Shown: positions 42,791 to 52,451, numbered from the stretch's first letter. The stretch is DNA of 64,000 bases from an uncultured Eubacteriales bacterium (GCA_902795135.1 CADBJW010000004.1:62001-126000); one strand, 5' to 3'. Made by a program: numbers and translations. The notes: a model not told the origin generated them from the letters alone.

Positions 42791-43902
42791 GATTTATTCC
42801 TTCCTTCATGCTCTTTTATCGCCGTCATACCTTCTATGAGAGAAATCCATTGGTTTGTGACGGCAGAGGTACAAAAACGAGCGGAAGAAGCTTTCCCCGC
42901 TGCCGCAATTCTAGATCTGAATTCGGCGTTTTCGGAAAACAAACACATTGCTGCAGCCATCGCATCGGAATTTCCGACCAGTGTAAGCAATCCATTCACT
43001 CCATCTTGTATCACTTCGTCAGATCCCGCGCAATCCGTGGATATGCATGGGAGCCCCATCATCATTGCCTCCAGCAAAGCATTGCTCAAACCCTCGTAAT
43101 CGGAGGATAACACAAACATTTCTGCATTTCTGATTTCGTTATGCAAATCTGTTGAAAAATCCAAAATTGAAACACTCTGTTCCAATCCTGAACTTCGAAT
43201 TTCTTGTTCCAAATCAGCCCTCAGCGGACCATTGCCAAAGATGTCCATCTTATATTCCGGATGTCGTTGGTAAAACTTATGAAAGGCCTGTATAAGCATC
43301 CGGTGATTCTTTTGGTTTGTCAGCCTGCCTGCAGTCACGATTCGTTTGGAAGGGGCATGGACTGCCTCACATTTGACCGAAACCGGATTCAGAATAATAC
43401 TGCTCTTTGCAATAACGTGTTCAGGGAACATACGTTGTACACGATGGGATTGAAATACAACGTGATCGGCTCTTCCTAGTGAAAACCGTGCGTATTTGTA
43501 ATATTTACCGCCGATTTTCTGAGGGTCTGCTCGTTCAGACACGATTTTCAAATCATCACCGCACAGGACATTGAGCAAATTTGGCAAGGATAACATGCTG
43601 ACTGTGATTTGCGGATCGTATTGCTGTTTGATTTTTTTGAGCCACAATAGCCGCAGGAAATGACCGGGCAGTTTGCGCAGCTTTTGTGCGGGAAATGGAA
43701 GGCAGTCTAAGTAATCACTGAAGCGAAATCGCTGAACCTCGTCATGAAGGCTGTACACTTCTTCACGCCCAAATAGCGTCACCAGGCAAATCTGATATTT
43801 ATTGCAAAGCGCGTTGCAGAGATTCGCTGCAACACGTTCCGCTCCGCCTCCGGAAAGGCTGGATATCAAAAACATGATTTTTGTTGTGTCGTTGTTGTTC
43901 AT
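42787..43902 (-). CDS. Glycosyltransferase family 4
   Basis: GT-B enzyme of 371 residues starting IMFLISSLSGGGAERVAANLC; C-domain IVTAGRLTNQKNHRMLIQAF and SSDYEGLSNALLEAMMMGLPCISTDCAGS. It is a clear paralogue of the enzyme at 39905, sharing ADHVVFQS, the IVTxGRL motif and the EX7E segment. It probably adds a similar sugar. The start has only a weak ribosome site. Confidence 0.9.
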   Translation of the reverse strand: MNNNDTTKIMFLISSLSGGGAERVAANLCNALCNKYQICLVTLFGREEVYSLHDEVQRFRFSDYLDCLPFPAQKLRKLPGHFLRLLWLKKIKQQYDPQITVSMLSLPNLLNVLCGDDLKIVSERADPQKIGGKYYKYARFSLGRADHVVFQSHRVQRMFPEHVIAKSSIILNPVSVKCEAVHAPSKRIVTAGRLTNQKNHRMLIQAFHKFYQRHPEYKMDIFGNGPLRADLEQEIRSSGLEQSVSILDFSTDLHNEIRNAEMFVLSSDYEGLSNALLEAMMMGLPCISTDCAGSDEVIQDGVNGLLTLVGNSDAMAAAMCLFSENAEFRSRIAAAGKASSARFCTSAVTNQWISLIEGMTAIKEHEGRNKS

Positions 43903-43961
43903 TGTATCGATTCTTTTTTCAGGAATCCTATTATGATTCTTCGATTAGTTTAATCCACTGT

Positions 43962-45920
43962 TTAACAATTATTAGAAGGTCCAGTTCCTGGTCCTGCCTT
44001 CCTATAATGTTTGTTCCGTTCCTGATCGGTCAGAACCGTTTCGATGGCTTTTGCCAGAGTATTCTCTTCAGCAGTAAGCGGCCTCTCTGCATCCTCAAGG
44101 CAATCCCCGATAGGCAGCATACTCACCGGGACAAGGATGCCGTATCTTGCGTACTCCACATGATCAAAGTTTTTGATTCGGTAATCGGTATCCGGTGCCA
44201 ACAGTTCCCGTGCACCCGTTTTATGGTCTGTGGAAATACACGGCACGCCGCAGGCAAGCGCTTCCAAAATCGCATTGCTAAACCCTTCGAACAGGGAAGG
44301 GAAGACCGCCACATCTGCCGTCGCGAGGTACGGATATGGATTGGAAACGCGTCCTGGCATCTGGACATAGTCCTGAATGTCCAAATCCGCACACATGGCT
44401 TCCAGCTTCGCCTGAAGGGGTCCATCTCCCAAAATCACAAGTTCCACGTCTTGTCCCCGCTCCCGCAAAGCCTTAAGCACCCGCAGCAAATGCCACTGAC
44501 CCTTTTGCCGGGTCATCCGGCCCATGGTAAGGATACGCTTTCTTTCGGAATCCTTATGCGGACTGCTGGCAAGGGCCTCTTCGACCAGGTCAAGATCGAC
44601 GCCGTTATAAATCACCTTTGCCTTAGCTGGATTCAGTCCGTGATGTGCAATCAGGTCATCGGCAATTTCCATGGAGCAGCTCACGACCAGGTCTGCAGCC
44701 TTGCAGCAGATATCCAGAACTCTGCGGTTTAACACAAAATGTGTTCCGTAGGTTTCTTCCATGCCAGCCAGGGAGTTGCGTATCGAAATGATAGTCTTGC
44801 AGCCCTTCACTTTACTAAGCACATTGGAAAGATTCGTGTTATCCGAAAAGGAAATCGCGGCAATGTAGCGACGCGTGCGTTTCAGCTCACGCAGCCTTTT
44901 CGTGCGTTGGGCGAGTGCTTTTAGCTGATACTGCCGGCTGCTGCGGTCTGCATCGGCCGGCAGACCCAAAGACTGAATCGTGCCGCTGTATGCATATTCT
45001 ATATTCTTATCATCATTTAAAATGATGTCGACATCATAGTTCTTTGATAGTTCCCGGCTGAGATTCGCTGCCACATGCTCCGCACCTCCTGAAGAAAGAG
45101 TATTGACGATGAGAGCAATGGACTTGCGTTCTTCGATGCCGGCAACCGAATAGGTAGTTCGGGACATCCGTTTGTAGTACCCATTGATGAGAGTTCGCCG
45201 CAATCCGTGGGTCTTTGCGGGCGCGCTACGTTCCAGGTGTATTTCGGACAGATCCCGTATTCCCCGGAACACCCGGGTGAAATTGTATTTGCTTTTACCG
45301 TGCTGCCGTGGACGGTGATGGACTTCCAGTTCTCCGATTTGAAAACCACGGTTTTTGAGGAGGGCCGGAATGAAGCGGTGCTGATCTCCGTAGAGAGTCA
45401 GGTCCTCAAAACACGCGCGGCGATACACTTTCAGCGTACAGCCGCTGTCATGGATTCCGTCGCGCACCATAGCTTGACGCAGCAGGTTTGCAAGGCGGGA
45501 ATCCAGTCGTTTCCGGAAGGTGTCCTGACGGTCTTTCCGCCATCCGCTGACCACATCCAGACCTTGATCCAGCAGATATTGAAGCATGTATGGAATGTCC
45601 GCGGGATCGTTCTGGCCGTCGCCATCCAACGCCGCGATATAATCTCCCGTGGCCGCCTTGAATCCGCAGTCCAGCGCCGCCGTCTGCCCATAATTTCCAT
45701 CCAGCCGGATGTAGCGCAGCGGATGGAGATCCCCGCAGATCCTCCGGGTTTCATCCACCGACCCATCGTCGATGAAGAGAATTTCCCAATCAAAAGGCAC
45801 GCTGCAACCGATGGGCGCTTTGCACATCTGGACGATTTCCCGGTGCAACTCGCGCAGATTGGCCGCTTCATTATAGATCGGTACGACGACCGATAGTTTT
45901 ATCGTTTCTGCTTCAGTCAT
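43962..45920 (-). CDS. Fused GT2-GT4 glycosyltransferase
   Basis: Two complete catalytic modules lie in one chain of about 652 residues. The N-terminal GT2 domain (residues ~5-215) resembles dolichol/undecaprenyl-phosphate sugar transferases: VVVPIYNEAANL, FIDDGSVDET, ALDGDGQNDP (DxD) and RQHGKSKY. No membrane helices follow. A linker of about 50 residues leads to a GT4 module (residues ~260-630) with IALIVNTLSSGGAEHVAANL, ILTMGRMTRQKGQWHLL and PSLFEGFSNAILEALACGVPCISTD. The fusion suggests two consecutive sugar additions by one protein. ATG 45920 has AGGA 5 bases upstream; a longer GTG/TTG reading overlaps the previous gene. Confidence 0.88.
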   Translation of the reverse strand: MTEAETIKLSVVVPIYNEAANLRELHREIVQMCKAPIGCSVPFDWEILFIDDGSVDETRRICGDLHPLRYIRLDGNYGQTAALDCGFKAATGDYIAALDGDGQNDPADIPYMLQYLLDQGLDVVSGWRKDRQDTFRKRLDSRLANLLRQAMVRDGIHDSGCTLKVYRRACFEDLTLYGDQHRFIPALLKNRGFQIGELEVHHRPRQHGKSKYNFTRVFRGIRDLSEIHLERSAPAKTHGLRRTLINGYYKRMSRTTYSVAGIEERKSIALIVNTLSSGGAEHVAANLSRELSKNYDVDIILNDDKNIEYAYSGTIQSLGLPADADRSSRQYQLKALAQRTKRLRELKRTRRYIAAISFSDNTNLSNVLSKVKGCKTIISIRNSLAGMEETYGTHFVLNRRVLDICCKAADLVVSCSMEIADDLIAHHGLNPAKAKVIYNGVDLDLVEEALASSPHKDSERKRILTMGRMTRQKGQWHLLRVLKALRERGQDVELVILGDGPLQAKLEAMCADLDIQDYVQMPGRVSNPYPYLATADVAVFPSLFEGFSNAILEALACGVPCISTDHKTGARELLAPDTDYRIKNFDHVEYARYGILVPVSMLPIGDCLEDAERPLTAEENTLAKAIETVLTDQERNKHYRKAGPGTGPSNNC

Positions 45921-45927
45921 ATGCGTC

Positions 45928-47625
45928 CTATTTTTTCTCACAAAGATAGATATAATTCATATGCGTTGCCCCTAATGGGGTAATTTCGTAATCAGAACCG
46001 TCCATCAGCCTTTTCATACGGTTGTCGCCGCCCGACCAGAAGCACCAGGCAAGAAACCGATCCGGAGGGTCGATTTCCTTAAGACTTCCTGTGCGGAGCG
46101 GATCCATGACATAGACCTTTGCATTAAATCCGGTATGGCAAATGCAGTCATAGAAGGCATGCCGTTCCAGTCCCAGATCATAGTTTTCTTCCGTCGCACC
46201 TTGGAAGAAGACGCAATCCAGATCCTCATATTGTTTGACAGCCGTTGTCACTTCCTTGCTTTTTGGATATAGGTAGGCGAAGTGATCCGCCTGCTGCCCC
46301 ATGACAGCCCCCCAGAGAGTAATCGCTGCGATGGCGGCAAGGAAGACCGGGCGCCACTTGAAGTCATAGCGGCACAGCTGCCCGATTCCATACCAAAAGC
46401 AGATCATAAGCAAGACAACTTCAAAACTGCTGTAACGATTGGAATACATATCCGTTAAAACGTTGAAGGTCAGCCCGATCAGTGCCGTAAGAAGGATCAA
46501 AAGCACCAATCCGGAATAGCGGTTCCGGTCCGCTCCGGAAAAGACCTTTTGGTCCGCCTTCTTGCGCTGAACGACGAATAGAATGAAATATCCAAGACCC
46601 GCGGCAGCAAAAACGATGAAAACCGCCATTCCGCCAAACCACTTGTCGTATACGCAATCCCATAGCGTAGCAATCGTACCGGAAGCCCGTTCCCAGGTAA
46701 CCGTCATAAGGTTGTAGGCGATGGTGCCTTTGCCATAATCATCCGGCTGTACAAAGGCCGAAGGGTGTAACACCATTTCGATCAGGTAGGTCTTGCGATA
46801 AACGAACCAATAGGTTCCTGCAAGCAGAGGAAGGGCATAAATCAATGATGCGCGGAACTGTTTGCGGATGAGCAACGAGAAGAAAAACAGGCAGAAGAAG
46901 GTTCCGCAAAGCATAAACATCAACTCAGAGTGCTTCATTCCGTAATAAGCGGCAAGGAATGCCAACAGTTCCCACCCAACAAAACGCACGTGATCCCGGG
47001 TGTCCCAAAGTTTTATGTGGCATGCGATCACAATCAAAAGAAGCATGATTGCCAGCATATAGAAACGGATATACGTGCACATGCTCATGATGATCCCGCT
47101 GAAACCAAACATGATGATACTCAGCAGAGCAATCTCCTTGCGACCGGTCAGCGTTTTTATGCAATAAAACAGTAGAAGTTCCGCGAGGAAGAAAAATACC
47201 ATATTTAAGATCAACGACCCCGTGGCGTAACCGTCAAAGGGCGTCGTAGCGGACATGATGAGATTCATCATGCCCATATATGTGCGTTTTGTCAGCAGCA
47301 GATGCAAAGACTCTGTGAACGGCAAAGAACGCAGACCCTCGCCCTGCGCGACAGTCAGATGAGACAGCATACCATCCGCATCCATCCATGTTTCATATTG
47401 CCAGGATGGATCGCTCATAAAGTAAACATCCTCATCGAAGGTGTAGTTGCGAGCGTGCTCAAAGGTATACAGTTCGTCCAGAAAATAGTTTCCCTTTTGT
47501 CCGTGCCAGTAAACCAAGACCATGCACTGTGCGATCATTACGATAAGAAGCCCAATGACGATGGTCTGCCGGCTTTTTAAACGAGTCAATTTGTTATTTT
47601 CTAGTATGCCAGTGTTGTGAAACAT
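45928..47625 (-). CDS. Polytopic membrane protein, probable GT-C-type glycosyltransferase
   Basis: A 565-residue protein with about eleven hydrophobic helices and a soluble C-terminal part of about 120 residues. After the first helix comes NYFLDELYTFEHAR, an acidic pair in the first outer loop as in GT-C enzymes that use polyprenyl-phosphate sugars. Later, MCTYIRFYMLAIMLLLI resembles the core helices of that superfamily. The GT2 module encoded next door could make such a lipid-linked sugar donor. Exact family and substrate are not recognisable. It starts 5 bases after the UDP-glucose dehydrogenase stop and lacks a clear ribosome site. Confidence 0.62.
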   Translation of the reverse strand: MFHNTGILENNKLTRLKSRQTIVIGLLIVMIAQCMVLVYWHGQKGNYFLDELYTFEHARNYTFDEDVYFMSDPSWQYETWMDADGMLSHLTVAQGEGLRSLPFTESLHLLLTKRTYMGMMNLIMSATTPFDGYATGSLILNMVFFFLAELLLFYCIKTLTGRKEIALLSIIMFGFSGIIMSMCTYIRFYMLAIMLLLIVIACHIKLWDTRDHVRFVGWELLAFLAAYYGMKHSELMFMLCGTFFCLFFFSLLIRKQFRASLIYALPLLAGTYWFVYRKTYLIEMVLHPSAFVQPDDYGKGTIAYNLMTVTWERASGTIATLWDCVYDKWFGGMAVFIVFAAAGLGYFILFVVQRKKADQKVFSGADRNRYSGLVLLILLTALIGLTFNVLTDMYSNRYSSFEVVLLMICFWYGIGQLCRYDFKWRPVFLAAIAAITLWGAVMGQQADHFAYLYPKSKEVTTAVKQYEDLDCVFFQGATEENYDLGLERHAFYDCICHTGFNAKVYVMDPLRTGSLKEIDPPDRFLAWCFWSGGDNRMKRLMDGSDYEITPLGATHMNYIYLCEKK

Positions 47626-47630
47626 GATAT

Positions 47631-48887
47631 CTAATTCGTATGGAACTGATCACGAGTGTATACTTTCTCTTTTACATCTTCCAAACACGACTCAAACCGA
47701 TTGGCCAAAATGATCTGGCAATCGCTCTTGAAGCGGTCTAAGTCATTTTGTATTTCACATTCGGGGAACATGTCGAAGTTGTCCAAATCAACGAAAGGTT
47801 CGTAGATTTCGATTGGAAAACCTTTTCCGGAAATGCGTTTCAGTACTTCCAGCGTGGCACTGTGCCGATAATTGTCACTTCCCGCTTTCATATTGAGACG
47901 GTATACGCCAATAACAGGGCTTTGGGAAGACGACGAGTCATGCGATATTTTTTTGGCTCTCGAAAGAATCTGAGCTGAAATGTGGTCCATACGCGTCTGA
48001 TTGCTTTCGACGATGGCACTAATTATATTCTGCGGAATACCGGAAAACTGTGCCAACAACTGCCGCGTGTCTTTTGGCAGGCAATTGCCACCGTACCCGA
48101 AGCTTGGATTGTTATAGTCCTGTCCGATACGAGGATCCAGTCCCATGCCCCGAATGATTTCCCCGGCATTGAGCCCGGACAACTCTGCAAAGCAATCCAA
48201 CTCGTTAAAGAAAGAAACCCTCAAGGCGAGGTAAGCATTGGAAAACAGTTTGATAGCCTCGGCTTCAGAACTGTTGACAATCAGGGATGGACATTCATAA
48301 CCGCTGCATCCTTCGAGCATCAGGTCACAAACCAGAGAGGCATCCTGCATTAGGGCAGGATCATCCATATCCGTTCCGGCGATGATGCGATTCGGATGCA
48401 GGCAATCGTATAACGCTTTGCCTTCCCGCAAGAATTCTGGACAAAACAAAAGCCTGCGATATCCGGTTTCGGATCGCATTCTTTCTGTAAACCCAACAGG
48501 TACCGTGGATTTGATGACAATAATTGGTTGCCTTTGAGGACAGTATTGTATTACACTCTTGATAACGCCTTCGACAACAGAAGTATCAAACGCATTTCTC
48601 GATTCACTAAAATCGGTAGGGACTGCAACGAACACAATATCGGGGTCGTTATAAGCTTCAGCAGGTCTTATCGTCGCGGAAAGAGATAAATCGACATGAT
48701 TTTCAAGCCAATTGGTAATGTGCTCGTCTTCAATCGGTGATGCATGACGATTGATCTCTTCAACCCGTGCCCGATCAACGTCGAGTAGAATGACGTTATG
48801 GTTTACCGACAGCATGCAAGAAAGTGAAAATCCAACATACCCGCCTCCAACTACGGTGATGTTGTAAATATTTTTCGCCTCTAACAT
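47631..48887 (-). CDS. UDP-glucose 6-dehydrogenase
   Basis: It oxidises UDP-glucose to UDP-glucuronate with two NAD+. The 418-residue protein has the N-terminal NAD site ITVVGGGYVGFSLSCML, PTDF, KSTVPVGFT, CPEFLREGKALYDCLHPNRII, and the catalytic Cys in FGYGGNCLPKDT. It is the first gene of the minus-strand polysaccharide operon. Its product supplies the epimerase at 36.6 kb. UDP-galacturonate or glucuronate is thus a likely building block of the surface polymer. Confidence 0.92.
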   Translation of the reverse strand: MLEAKNIYNITVVGGGYVGFSLSCMLSVNHNVILLDVDRARVEEINRHASPIEDEHITNWLENHVDLSLSATIRPAEAYNDPDIVFVAVPTDFSESRNAFDTSVVEGVIKSVIQYCPQRQPIIVIKSTVPVGFTERMRSETGYRRLLFCPEFLREGKALYDCLHPNRIIAGTDMDDPALMQDASLVCDLMLEGCSGYECPSLIVNSSEAEAIKLFSNAYLALRVSFFNELDCFAELSGLNAGEIIRGMGLDPRIGQDYNNPSFGYGGNCLPKDTRQLLAQFSGIPQNIISAIVESNQTRMDHISAQILSRAKKISHDSSSSQSPVIGVYRLNMKAGSDNYRHSATLEVLKRISGKGFPIEIYEPFVDLDNFDMFPECEIQNDLDRFKSDCQIILANRFESCLEDVKEKVYTRDQFHTN

Positions 48888-48928
48888 ATGTTATAAAAAT
48901 GAATTCTCCAACTATAAAGGACAAGATT

Positions 48929-48957
48929 ATTATACTATAATGATTACAAAAGAACAA
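48929..48957 (-). promoter_or_regulatory. Promoter of the polysaccharide operon
   Basis: On the minus strand: -35 TTGTTC (48957-48952), 17-base spacer, -10 TATAAT (48934-48929). A plus-strand TATAAT at 48936-48941 for lplA stands back to back with it. Confidence 0.6.
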
Positions 48958-48994
48958 ATATAAGTGATAAATTTGAAGTAGAGAGAAGCATAAC

Positions 48995-50065
48995 ATGAAG
49001 CAAAAATTGATCTATATAGAGAACGATTCTACGGACCCACATTACAACCTGGCCTTCGAAGAATACGTCTTCCAGAATCATGGAGGTTCAGGCGGCGAAG
49101 GAGAGACCGAAGCAAAGGCAGTGCCGGTGCTTTTGCTGTGGCAAAATGAGCCTTCGGTCATTATCGGAAAATTTCAGAACACCATTGAGGAAATCAACTA
49201 CGACTATATAAAGGAAAAGGGCATCCACGTTGTGCGCAGAAACACAGGCGGCGGCGCCGTCTACCACGATCTGGGGAATCTGAACTATTCGTTTATTATT
49301 CCGGGGGCAGAAACCAAGGTGGATTTCAAAACCTTCACGATTCCCATCATCAAAGCCCTCAACAGTTACGGAATCCCCGCGGAGCAAACCGGACGAAACG
49401 ACATCCTCGTGGATGGGAAAAAGTTTTCCGGAAACGCCCAGCAGTTTTCGAAACACAGCCTGCTGCATCATGGAACGATCATGTTCGATGTGGATGTGGC
49501 GGCTGTGGGAAATGCCTTGCGGGTTAAACCAGGCAAATTCAAATCCAAAGCCACGAAATCGGTACGAAGCCGGGTCACCAATCTGAAACCCTTCTTTGAA
49601 GAGGCGGCGGCAAGTCATCCAGCACTGGGTCATCCGGCACTAGATGAGTGCGTAGAGAACGCGGCTGATTTGAAGGCGCTTCTTTTGGAGTGGTTCAAGC
49701 GGGAGTACGACGTCACAGAACTTCATCTCAACGCGTCGCAGCGGTCTGACATCGAGAGGTTGAAACGAGAAAAATATGACACCCGTGAGTGGAATTTCGG
49801 CAAATCGCCAAAAGCCGATGTAGTGCGAGGCGACTTTTTCCCATGCGGGCAAGTGGAGTTTCACTTTACCATCAAGGAACACAAAATCCGCAGCGTCCGA
49901 ATCACCGGTGATTTCTTCGCGGCAAAGGACATTCGGGAACTGGAACGGGCCTTTGAGAATTGTGAATATACAAAAGCCGCCCTCGGGGAAGTGCTGCGCG
50001 GCGCAGACCTGACGGGATATCTGGGCGATGTTACGGCGGAGGAACTTCTGGAAGTGATCGTTTGA
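48995..50065 (+). CDS. lplA: Lipoate-protein ligase A
   Basis: It activates lipoate with ATP and attaches it to lipoyl domains of 2-oxoacid dehydrogenases or the glycine cleavage H protein. The 356-residue protein has the large domain motifs NLAFEEYVF, VVRRNTGGGAVYHDLGNLNYSF, GRNDILVDGKKFSGNAQ (adenylate Lys) and HHGTIMFDVD, plus the small C-terminal domain with KSPKADVVRGDFFPCGQVEFHFTI. An insertion rich in Gly/Glu lies near residues 30-42. No lipoyl-domain protein is encoded in the window. Confidence 0.93.
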   Translation: MKQKLIYIENDSTDPHYNLAFEEYVFQNHGGSGGEGETEAKAVPVLLLWQNEPSVIIGKFQNTIEEINYDYIKEKGIHVVRRNTGGGAVYHDLGNLNYSFIIPGAETKVDFKTFTIPIIKALNSYGIPAEQTGRNDILVDGKKFSGNAQQFSKHSLLHHGTIMFDVDVAAVGNALRVKPGKFKSKATKSVRSRVTNLKPFFEEAAASHPALGHPALDECVENAADLKALLLEWFKREYDVTELHLNASQRSDIERLKREKYDTREWNFGKSPKADVVRGDFFPCGQVEFHFTIKEHKIRSVRITGDFFAAKDIRELERAFENCEYTKAALGEVLRGADLTGYLGDVTAEELLEVIV

Positions 50066-50161
50066 TAAAAATGCCGCCCTAAGCAGTTCATAAAATGATT
50101 AAGGAAATGATTGAGGCAATTCTTCGAACGTGCTAAACTGTAAAAAATGGAGGTTACAAGA

Positions 50162-50704
50162 ATGTTAAAATTTGCTTTTTTGATTAACGTTCCGGGACAG
50201 AATCCGGACACATTCGCAGGAACTTATGAGAACAGCGAGAGCTTTAATATCGTAGCTGGAACGGACAACATGGAAATGGCCAAAGAATATGTTGCCAAGC
50301 TGGTTGCCGACGGTTATACCCTGTTCAATCTCTGTGGTGACTTTGATGACGAAATCACAGGTGCGATGCAGGAAGCTGCCGGTCCAGATGTGAAGATCCG
50401 TCACGCGGATTATTTCCCTGCGGAGCTTGCGAAAGTCGAGGCACTGCCGGAATTTACGAAATACGGCATGGTCATCGTCATGAGAGGCGTTGAGGAACCT
50501 TCGGAAGTAGCTCTGAGCTGCGAAGGATTTGACGCGAAAGCCATCTTCGTCAAGGATCAGGCACAGGCCAATGAAGCAGCTAAAAAGCTGGCCGCAGAAG
50601 GAATGCACGACATTGAGCTTTGCAGCTGGTTTACAGAAGAAAAAACCCAGGAAGTCATTGACGCCATTGGCGGGGCAGTACCGGTAGGTAGCTGTGGACT
50701 TTAA
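50162..50704 (+). CDS. Uncharacterised protein with internal duplication (possibly DUF6506)
   Basis: A soluble 180-residue protein; I do not recognise a function and the DUF6506 label is tentative. Two halves look related: AKEYVAKLVADGYTLFNLCGDFDDEITGAM in the first aligns with ANEAAKKLAAEGMHDIELCSWFTEEKTQEV in the second. Each half has one Cys after a beta-strand. No signal peptide or membrane helix is seen. ATG 50162 has GGAGG 9 bases upstream. The stop lies inside the following ABC transporter gene (11-base overlap), so the two are coupled. Confidence 0.6.
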   Translation: MLKFAFLINVPGQNPDTFAGTYENSESFNIVAGTDNMEMAKEYVAKLVADGYTLFNLCGDFDDEITGAMQEAAGPDVKIRHADYFPAELAKVEALPEFTKYGMVIVMRGVEEPSEVALSCEGFDAKAIFVKDQAQANEAAKKLAAEGMHDIELCSWFTEEKTQEVIDAIGGAVPVGSCGL

Positions 50705-52451
50705 TACATCGAGACTGACAATCTTTCTGCGCTATTTTAAGCCGCATATCGGGCTGTTTATTCTGGACTTGTCCTGCGCATTGGTGGCATCGCTCATTGA
50801 TATTGCGTTTCCACTGATCGCGCGGCATTCCATGTATCACATGCTCCCGGATCAGGAATACGCCGTTTTCTTTCACGTGATGATCATCGTGGCTGTCGCA
50901 TTCCTGCTCCGAGCCAGCCTGAACTATATCATTACTTATTGGGGTCACATGTTTGGTGTGCGGGTCGAGGCGGACCTGCGTGATGACCTCTTTTCGCATA
51001 TGCAGACTCTGGATTTTGGATTCTTTAACAAGAATCGTACGGGGCAGCTCCTGTCAAGAATCACAGGGGATCTTTTTGAGATCACAGAAATGGCGCACCA
51101 CGGACCGGAAGATTTATTCATTGCCCTTGTCACGATTATTGGGGCGATTATTGTCATGTTCACGGTGCAGTGGAAACTGGCGCTGCTCATATTGATCATA
51201 TTGCCCATTGCGATCTTTATCGTCATGCTCAACCGGCGCAGAATGATTCGGACCTCCAGGAAGGTCAAAGAGCGACTGGCTGAGATCAACGGCGAAATCG
51301 AATCCGGCATCTCCGGAGTCAGAACCAGCAAAGCCTTTGCAAACGAAGAAACGGATTATGCGAAATTTGCAAAGGCAAACGAACAGTTCAAAACCTCAAA
51401 ATGCGATAACTACAAAGCCTTTGGATTGTTCAATTCGTCGCTGGAATTCTTCCTGTGCATCATGCCGGTCTTGATCCTGGCAGTGGGCGGCTGGCTGATC
51501 ATGCGGGATGAAATGAACTATGTGGATCTGATTACGTTCTATCTGTATATCAGCACCTTCATTACGCCAATCCGAAAGCTGGCGACCTTTATGGAGACCT
51601 TTATGAACGGCTGGGCCGGCCTGACGCGATTTGTGGACATCATGCGGCAGGAGCCGGAGATTCGGGATAAGCCGGATGCGGTTCGTCTGGGAGAAGATGA
51701 AAGCGGCCGTCCGGTTCCGGTGAAGGGCGATATTGAAATCGATCAGGTATCCTTCGCTTACGACAACGAGGACATGGACGTAATCCGCAACGTCAGCCTG
51801 AACATCCGTCCGGGAGAGACCGTTGCCATTGTCGGCCCATCGGGTGGCGGCAAGACCACTCTTTGTCAATTGATTCCGCGGTTCTTTGACGTGGACGAGG
51901 GCGCGATCCGAATCGACGGTACCGATATTCGGGATATCAATCTGCAGACGCTGCGGAAGCACATTGGAATCGTCCAGCAGGATGTATTCCTCTTTGCCGA
52001 TACCATTGCGGAGAATATCCGCTACGGCAGACCGGATGCAACGGATGAGGAAGTCCGTGAAGCGGCCCAAAAGGCCGAAATCTATGAGGACATTATGGCT
52101 ATGCCGCAGCAATTTGATTCCTATGCGGGAGAACGGGGCGTGCTGCTTTCCGGTGGACAAAAGCAGAGAGTTTCCATTGCCAGAATATTTCTCAAGAACC
52201 CGCCGATCCTGATTCTGGATGAGGCGACTTCGGCTCTGGATACCATTACAGAGTCCCGTATTCAGGGTGCTTTTGACAAGCTGGCTGTGGGCAGAACGAC
52301 CATCATCATCGCACATCGCTTATCAACGATACGAAGTGCAGACCGGATCGTTCTGATTGATGAAGGCGAAATCAAAGAAGAAGGAACCCATGAAGCATTG
52401 ATGCAGGCGGACGGCAAGTACGCCGAGCTTTACCGATACAGCGAGGGATAA
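50694..52451 (+). CDS. ABC exporter, fused permease-ATPase (MsbA/multidrug type)
   Basis: A 585-residue half-transporter with six N-terminal membrane helices (residues ~1-320). Its ATPase domain carries VGPSGGGKTTLCQLI (Walker A), LSGGQKQRVSIARI (signature), ILILDEATSALD (Walker B) and the IAHRLSTI switch His. It would work as a homodimer, since no partner gene lies nearby. The start is GTG at 50694, overlapping the upstream gene. The substrate is unknown (drug, lipid or peptide). Confidence 0.9.
   Translation: MDFNTSRLTIFLRYFKPHIGLFILDLSCALVASLIDIAFPLIARHSMYHMLPDQEYAVFFHVMIIVAVAFLLRASLNYIITYWGHMFGVRVEADLRDDLFSHMQTLDFGFFNKNRTGQLLSRITGDLFEITEMAHHGPEDLFIALVTIIGAIIVMFTVQWKLALLILIILPIAIFIVMLNRRRMIRTSRKVKERLAEINGEIESGISGVRTSKAFANEETDYAKFAKANEQFKTSKCDNYKAFGLFNSSLEFFLCIMPVLILAVGGWLIMRDEMNYVDLITFYLYISTFITPIRKLATFMETFMNGWAGLTRFVDIMRQEPEIRDKPDAVRLGEDESGRPVPVKGDIEIDQVSFAYDNEDMDVIRNVSLNIRPGETVAIVGPSGGGKTTLCQLIPRFFDVDEGAIRIDGTDIRDINLQTLRKHIGIVQQDVFLFADTIAENIRYGRPDATDEEVREAAQKAEIYEDIMAMPQQFDSYAGERGVLLSGGQKQRVSIARIFLKNPPILILDEATSALDTITESRIQGAFDKLAVGRTTIIIAHRLSTIRSADRIVLIDEGEIKEEGTHEALMQADGKYAELYRYSEG

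Noticed and set aside
43881-44732. Plus-strand open frame of 283 codons
   Set aside because: Antisense to the GT2-GT4 fusion gene.
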